A DNA stretch of 9,884 nt from an uncultured Erysipelotrichaceae bacterium (GTDB lineage Bacteria > Bacillota_I > Bacilli_A > Erysipelotrichales > Erysipelotrichaceae). Of this stretch, positions 6,982 to 9,884 are shown piece by piece (positions within the stretch are counted from its first letter, which is position 1; each line of letters starts with the position of its first letter). The notes below the pieces were generated by a model. It was not told the origin of the DNA, searched no databases, and saw only the letters and a list, made by a program, of their open reading frames with translations. Location of the stretch: NCBI GenBank assembly GCA_900314345.1, contig OMUX01000380.1:1-9884 (forward strand), read 5' to 3'. A program made the translations under genes and the position numbers.

Positions 6982-7728
6982 GTGAACAAGGTTGTACTGA
7001 TCACCGGCGGTGCCAGAGGGATCGGAAAAGCCATCGCAGAAGAACTGGCCGGGCAAGGCTGTGACATCGTCATCAACTATCTGCATTCCAAGGCGCAGGC
7101 TGAGGAACTGCAGAGAAAACTCGTTGAAGACCATGGCATACGCTGCCTGGCTTTTTGTGCGGATGTCAGCAAGGAAGAAGAAGTGGACCGGATGATCACG
7201 GCTGTGGAGCAGCAGCTGGGAACCATTGATGTCCTTGTCAACAATGCGGCCATTGATCTTTCCAATCTCTTCCATCTCAAGACGGCTGAGGAATTCCGCA
7301 GGACGCTGGATGTGAATGTTGTAGGTGCCTATAACTGCAGCAGAAGGGTGTATCATGCCATGCTGGACAAGGAATGGGGAAGGATCATCAATATCACTTC
7401 CACAAACGGCATCAATACGTACTATCCCATGTCCTTTGACTACGATGCTTCAAAGGCTGCCATGATTTCCCTGACCCATGATCTTGCCTTCCAGTTTGCA
7501 CCGTACATTCATGTCAATGCCATTGCCCCTGGATTCATCGGGACGGAAAGCGAACTGGATGGCTATGATGAAGAATTCCTGAAACAGGAATGCGGCAAGA
7601 TCATGCTCAAGCGATATGGAAAACCGGAAGAGGTTGCGCATCTGGTGAAGTTCCTCATCAGTGAGCAAGCTGACTATATCAACAATACTGTGATCCGCAT
7701 TGACGGAGGACAGGCAGGGGCTGTGTGA
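6982..7728 (+). CDS. Short-chain dehydrogenase/reductase next to efp, candidate YmfI-type EF-P 5-aminopentanone reductase
   Basis: A 248-residue classical SDR. It has the NAD(P) motif TGGARGIG (8-15), Asp61 in CADVS, NNAA (87-90), and a catalytic set of Asn112, Ser140, Tyr154 and Lys158 (YDASK). It closes with VNAIAPGFIGTE (178-189) and a terminal IDGG (240-243). By sequence alone it would be labelled FabG-like 3-oxoacyl-ACP reductase, but no fatty acid gene is nearby. It starts with GTG 12 bases after efp, with a modest CAGGAA ribosome site, and ends in the terminator, so it is in the efp transcript. In B. subtilis the SDR YmfI performs the last reduction of the EF-P lysine modification (ketone to 5-aminopentanol). 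This makes it the most attractive role here, by context. Alternatives are FabG or another carbonyl reductase. The SDR call is certain; the EF-P role is an inference. Confidence 0.9.
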   Translation: MNKVVLITGGARGIGKAIAEELAGQGCDIVINYLHSKAQAEELQRKLVEDHGIRCLAFCADVSKEEEVDRMITAVEQQLGTIDVLVNNAAIDLSNLFHLKTAEEFRRTLDVNVVGAYNCSRRVYHAMLDKEWGRIINITSTNGINTYYPMSFDYDASKAAMISLTHDLAFQFAPYIHVNAIAPGFIGTESELDGYDEEFLKQECGKIMLKRYGKPEEVAHLVKFLISEQADYINNTVIRIDGGQAGAV

Positions 7729-7744
7729 TTCACAGCTCCTTTTT
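7717..7744 (+). terminator. Rho-independent terminator of the efp-SDR operon
   Basis: GGGGCTGTG (7717-7725) pairs with CACAGCTCC (7731-7739) through nine positions (one G-U) around a TGATT loop, followed by TTTTT. The stem overlaps the last codons and stop (7726-7728) of the SDR gene. This is a textbook intrinsic terminator for the plus strand. Confidence 0.85.
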
Positions 7745-7747
7745 GAA

Positions 7748-7774
7748 AAGCCGGCTTCATTCAGAAACCGGCTT
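7748..7774 (-). terminator. Hairpin terminator candidate for the YnbB-like gene
   Basis: AAGCCGG (7748-7754) and CCGGCTT (7768-7774) form a 7-base stem, with three further inner pairs (TTC/GAA) after a mismatch. Read on the minus strand it lies 8 bases past the stop codon and is followed by a short TTTT (7746-7749 complement). The T-tract is short, so efficiency is uncertain. Together with the previous hairpin it insulates the converging genes. Confidence 0.55.
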
Positions 7775-7782
7775 CATTGTGC

Positions 7783-9120
7783 TCAGAGATTCTCTGCCCT
7801 TTCGTCCTTGGCCTGTTCCAGAGTCATTGTGTCCGGAACACTTCCCACCAGCGAATCCAATGCGTTCAGACGATCTTCCTTCAGTTTTGACAGTGCCGTC
7901 AGGATGGAAATCTTTCCGTATTCCAGCGACAGACCTCCCTGCATGTAGAGGGTATAAGGCTCTACAACCGGGGCATCAGCGCTGAGTTCAATGGTGGAAC
8001 CCTGGGTGAAGGCACCGCATGCCATGACCTCATCAAACGGATATCCAGGCATCGGTGCAGGCAATACCTTGACATAGGAATCAACAGGAGAGGTTTCCTG
8101 GATGCCCTGGGTGAACCGTACAAGGTTCTCCTTTGTGCCAAGCTCCACTGTCTGAATGATATCGGTGCGGGGTTCATTCCATTTCGGGGATACGTTCTTA
8201 TAGCCAAGCTTCTCCAGCATGTATGCCGCAAAGACCTGTGTCTTCAGTGCACCTCTGACGGCATTAGGGGCCATGAAGATACCCTTGAAGAAGGCGTTGT
8301 TCTGGTTGAAGTTTGCACCAAGCTCCTTGCCCACACCCGGTGCTGTCAGACGGTCGGCCACCATGTTGATCAGGTCTTTTCTTCCGGCCACATAGCCGCC
8401 GGTAGCCGCAACGCCGCCGCCCAGGTTCTTCATGAGGGATCCAACAACAACATCTGCACCGACGTGGCCAGGTTCTCTTTCTTCCACGAGCTCACCATAG
8501 CAGTTGTCCACCATGATGATGACATCCTTGTTCACTTCCCGGATCTTCTGAATGACATGCTCGATCTTGGCAAGCATAAGGCTTGCCCTGGAGGAATAGC
8601 CTCTGGATCTCTGGATCTCAACAAGCTTCACATCATTCTTCCTGAGACGTTCCACGATCCTGTCTTCATCGAATTCATTGTTCACAAGATCGATCTGTTC
8701 ATACTTCACACCGCAGGCCTTCAGTGACTGTGTGGAATCACCGGTTAATCCGATCATTTCCTGCAGGCTGTCGTAAGGCTTGCCTGTCAGGGAGATCATG
8801 GTATCTCCCGGTTTCAGCAATGCGGAGAATGTCAGATACAGGGCATTGGTGCCGGACATGATCTGCGGTCTTACCAGGGAATCCTCGGTGCCAAGGACTG
8901 TCGCAAAGATCTTTTCCAGCTTGTTTCTTCCTTCATCGTAGTTGCCATAGCCGTTGATATCCGCAAAGTCGGAATATGAGACATTGTTCTCAATGAATGC
9001 AGACAGGATCCTGTCGCTGGTGTGCAGGCATACTTCATCAATGTGCGCATAGATATCCTTCAAATCTTCATCGGACTGCTTCGCAAGGGCAAGCAGATCC
9101 TTGTCAATCTGTTCAATCAT
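7783..9120 (-). CDS. ynbB: YnbB-like PLP-dependent protein (methionine gamma-lyase / 'aluminium resistance' family)
   Basis: A 445-residue fold-type I PLP enzyme, full length for its family. It begins with a helical N-terminus, then NGYGNYDEGRNKLE (56-69), SGTNALYLTFSALLKPGDTM (89-108), the PLP-ring Asp205 in IMVDNCYGE, and SLMKNLGGGVAATGGYVAGR (228-247) with Lys231 as the probable Schiff-base lysine. Databases call the family methionine gamma-lyase or aluminium resistance protein, but neither activity is secure. In Bacillus subtilis ynbB is required, with gsaB and ymfI, for 5-aminopentanolylation of EF-P. Here it converges on efp and the SDR gene, fitting that role. The start at 9120 gives a family-like N-terminus, though its ribosome site (GAAAAGAG-type) is weak. 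A promoter candidate lies at 9150-9177. A catabolic C-S lyase remains the alternative. Confidence 0.88.
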   Translation of the reverse strand: MIEQIDKDLLALAKQSDEDLKDIYAHIDEVCLHTSDRILSAFIENNVSYSDFADINGYGNYDEGRNKLEKIFATVLGTEDSLVRPQIMSGTNALYLTFSALLKPGDTMISLTGKPYDSLQEMIGLTGDSTQSLKACGVKYEQIDLVNNEFDEDRIVERLRKNDVKLVEIQRSRGYSSRASLMLAKIEHVIQKIREVNKDVIIMVDNCYGELVEEREPGHVGADVVVGSLMKNLGGGVAATGGYVAGRKDLINMVADRLTAPGVGKELGANFNQNNAFFKGIFMAPNAVRGALKTQVFAAYMLEKLGYKNVSPKWNEPRTDIIQTVELGTKENLVRFTQGIQETSPVDSYVKVLPAPMPGYPFDEVMACGAFTQGSTIELSADAPVVEPYTLYMQGGLSLEYGKISILTALSKLKEDRLNALDSLVGSVPDTMTLEQAKDERAENL

Positions 9121-9149
9121 TTTCTGTTTTCTCTTTTCTTTCCTGTTCT

Positions 9150-9177
9150 ATTATCCGCGAAAACAGATGGATGAAAA
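9150..9177 (-). promoter_or_regulatory. Probable promoter of the YnbB-like gene
   Basis: On the minus strand TTTTCA (complement of 9172-9177) and GATAAT (complement of 9150-9155) are 16 bases apart. Transcription would start near 9143, about 23 bases before the start codon. No other promoter is as well placed in the 174-base divergent gap. No operator-like repeat is seen. Confidence 0.45.
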
Positions 9178-9234
9178 GGAAAACATCTTCCAGCGCGTGG
9201 GTATGGAAGAACAGAAAGACGTGCAGACGGCCTG

Positions 9235-9264
9235 TTGAAGCGGATTCATGCAGAATGGCATAAT
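9235..9264 (+). promoter_or_regulatory. Probable promoter of the small gene and the amidase gene
   Basis: TTGAAG (9235-9240) and CATAAT (9259-9264) are 18 bases apart. The start point would be near 9271, just ahead of the GGAGGG ribosome site at 9281-9286. It is divergent from, and does not overlap, the minus-strand promoter at 9150-9177. Confidence 0.45.
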
Positions 9265-9294
9265 ACAGGAAATGAACCCTGGAGGGACTGCACG

Positions 9295-9528
9295 ATGGCG
9301 AAGTATACGGACAAGGACTGGGCAGAAGCGAAGAAACGCTGCCGTCTCAATGACGAAGATATCCGCATGGCAAAGGAACTCGGCATGACACCGAAGTCAT
9401 TGCTTAAGAACATTCCGAACCCGAAGGAACGCTGGAAGGCACCGGTGAAGGAATGGATCCGTGATCTTTACTTCAAGAAGCATCATGACAGGATCTTTGA
9501 TGATGATCCGGACGGCCTGCCGTTCTGA
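9295..9528 (+). CDS. Small conserved-looking protein of unknown function (77 aa)
   Basis: A charged, soluble 77-residue protein (MAKYTDKDWAEAKKRCRLN..., then MAKELGMTPKSLLKNIPN, WKAPVKEWIRDLYFKKHH and an acidic tail DDDPDGLPF). The start at 9295 is preferred over the in-frame ATG at 9235 because GGAGGG (9281-9286) sits 8 bases before it and the upstream extension is poor in character. The pattern of one helix, a short helix-turn segment (EDIRMAKELGMTPKSLLKNI) and a Trp-containing amphipathic helix recalls small hypothetical proteins I have seen in Bacillota genomes, but I know no function. It lacks a signal peptide or zinc-binding cysteine set. The amidase gene begins 12 bases after its stop, so they are likely co-transcribed. 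Confidence 0.78.
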   Translation: MAKYTDKDWAEAKKRCRLNDEDIRMAKELGMTPKSLLKNIPNPKERWKAPVKEWIRDLYFKKHHDRIFDDDPDGLPF

Positions 9529-9540
9529 GGAAACAGGAAT

Positions 9541-9884
9541 ATGAGAATCCTGCAGATCCAGACCTGTGCATCAGGCAATGTACAGGCAGACATCGAACAT
9601 GCGGATCATCTTCTGACCAAGGCAATGGACTGTCATCCTGATCTTGTATGCCTTGGTGAGATGTTCTGCTGCCCTTATGAAACCAAGGCTTTTCCTGCAT
9701 ATGCAGAGGAAGAGGGAGGCAAGACGTGGCAGGCATTAAGCAGTATGGCAGGCAAGCACCATGTCATCATTTCTGCAGGCACCGTCCCGGAAAAGGATGA
9801 GACAGGTCATATCTACAACACTGCCTATGTTTTTGACAAAGACGGAAGCCAGCTTGCAAAGTACCGGAAGATGCATCTGTTTGA
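9541..9884 (+). CDS. Carbon-nitrogen hydrolase (nitrilase superfamily), omega-amidase/NIT2-like, 5' part
   Basis: The first 114 residues of a nitrilase-superfamily amidase; the gene runs off the window. Members use a Glu-Lys-Cys triad. Here Glu40 (VCLGEMF) and Lys110 (KYRKMHLF) are in the right places, and the nucleophilic Cys would follow outside the window. The block PYETKAFPAYAEEEGGKTWQ and the pattern AGTVPEKDE...IYNTAYVFDKDG closely resemble omega-amidase (NIT2), which hydrolyses the omega-amides of 2-oxoglutaramate and 2-oxosuccinamate to the oxo acids, salvaging carbon from glutamine and asparagine transamination. The start at 9541 has GAGG and AGGA purine blocks at 9527-9538 just upstream. 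The superfamily call is firm; the exact substrate is inferred from the resemblance. Confidence 0.9.
   Translation, partial: MRILQIQTCASGNVQADIEHADHLLTKAMDCHPDLVCLGEMFCCPYETKAFPAYAEEEGGKTWQALSSMAGKHHVIISAGTVPEKDETGHIYNTAYVFDKDGSQLAKYRKMHLF

Noticed and set aside
6445..7356. Long minus-strand open frame across efp and the SDR gene.
   Set aside because: It crosses two certain genes on the opposite strand and shows no motif of its own.
7751..7778. Direct repeat of CCGGCTTCATT, two copies 17 bases apart.
   Set aside because: The shared core is the arms of the terminator hairpin and there are only two copies, so it is not a CRISPR or iteron array.
9167..9238. A 23-codon plus-strand reading frame (MDEKENIFQRVGMEEQKDV...) between the YnbB-like gene and the small gene.
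   Set aside because: It has no ribosome binding site and overlaps the minus-strand promoter candidate. Its composition is protein-like, so a peptide or gene remnant is possible but unsupported.

Overview
The window looks like an ordinary chromosomal segment of a low-to-medium GC Gram-positive bacterium (Bacillota). The signs are strong purine-rich Shine-Dalgarno sites ahead of most genes, compact co-directional operons, an EF-P with the HVKPGKG tip loop, a YnbB-type PLP protein and a DUF368 membrane protein. The style would suit a gut or oral lineage such as the Erysipelotrichales, but that is a guess and not a placement. I see no tRNA, rRNA, CRISPR array, insertion sequence or phage gene.

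Layout. Positions 1-321 (minus) hold the N-terminal part of a creatininase-family metal hydrolase. Diverging from it, 378-3973 (plus) is a probable three-gene unit: msrA, a protein with a pRiA4b ORF-3-like N-terminal domain, and a large coiled-coil protein ending in a DUF2325 domain. Next come a DUF368 membrane protein (4064-4969; characterised relatives translocate undecaprenyl phosphate), whose ribosome binding site can be folded into a nested stem, and a PnuC-family vitamin transporter with an unusual N-terminal extracytoplasmic domain (5107-6327).

The most interesting part is 6348-9177. efp (elongation factor P) has its own near-consensus promoter and is followed after 12 bases by a short-chain dehydrogenase/reductase, ending at a clear intrinsic terminator. 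Tail-to-tail with them on the minus strand is a full-length YnbB-like PLP enzyme. In Bacillus subtilis the SDR YmfI, the PLP protein YnbB and the aminotransferase GsaB are required to build 5-aminopentanol on the EF-P tip lysine. Finding efp, an SDR and a YnbB homologue within 2.7 kb suggests a compact EF-P modification locus. Only the GsaB function is not visible here.

Diverging from the YnbB-like gene, 9295-9884 (plus) encodes a 77-residue protein of unknown function and the first 114 residues of a nitrilase-superfamily amidase resembling omega-amidase (NIT2). Gene-free gaps are all under 180 bases and are described as promoters, hairpins or terminators where something can be seen.
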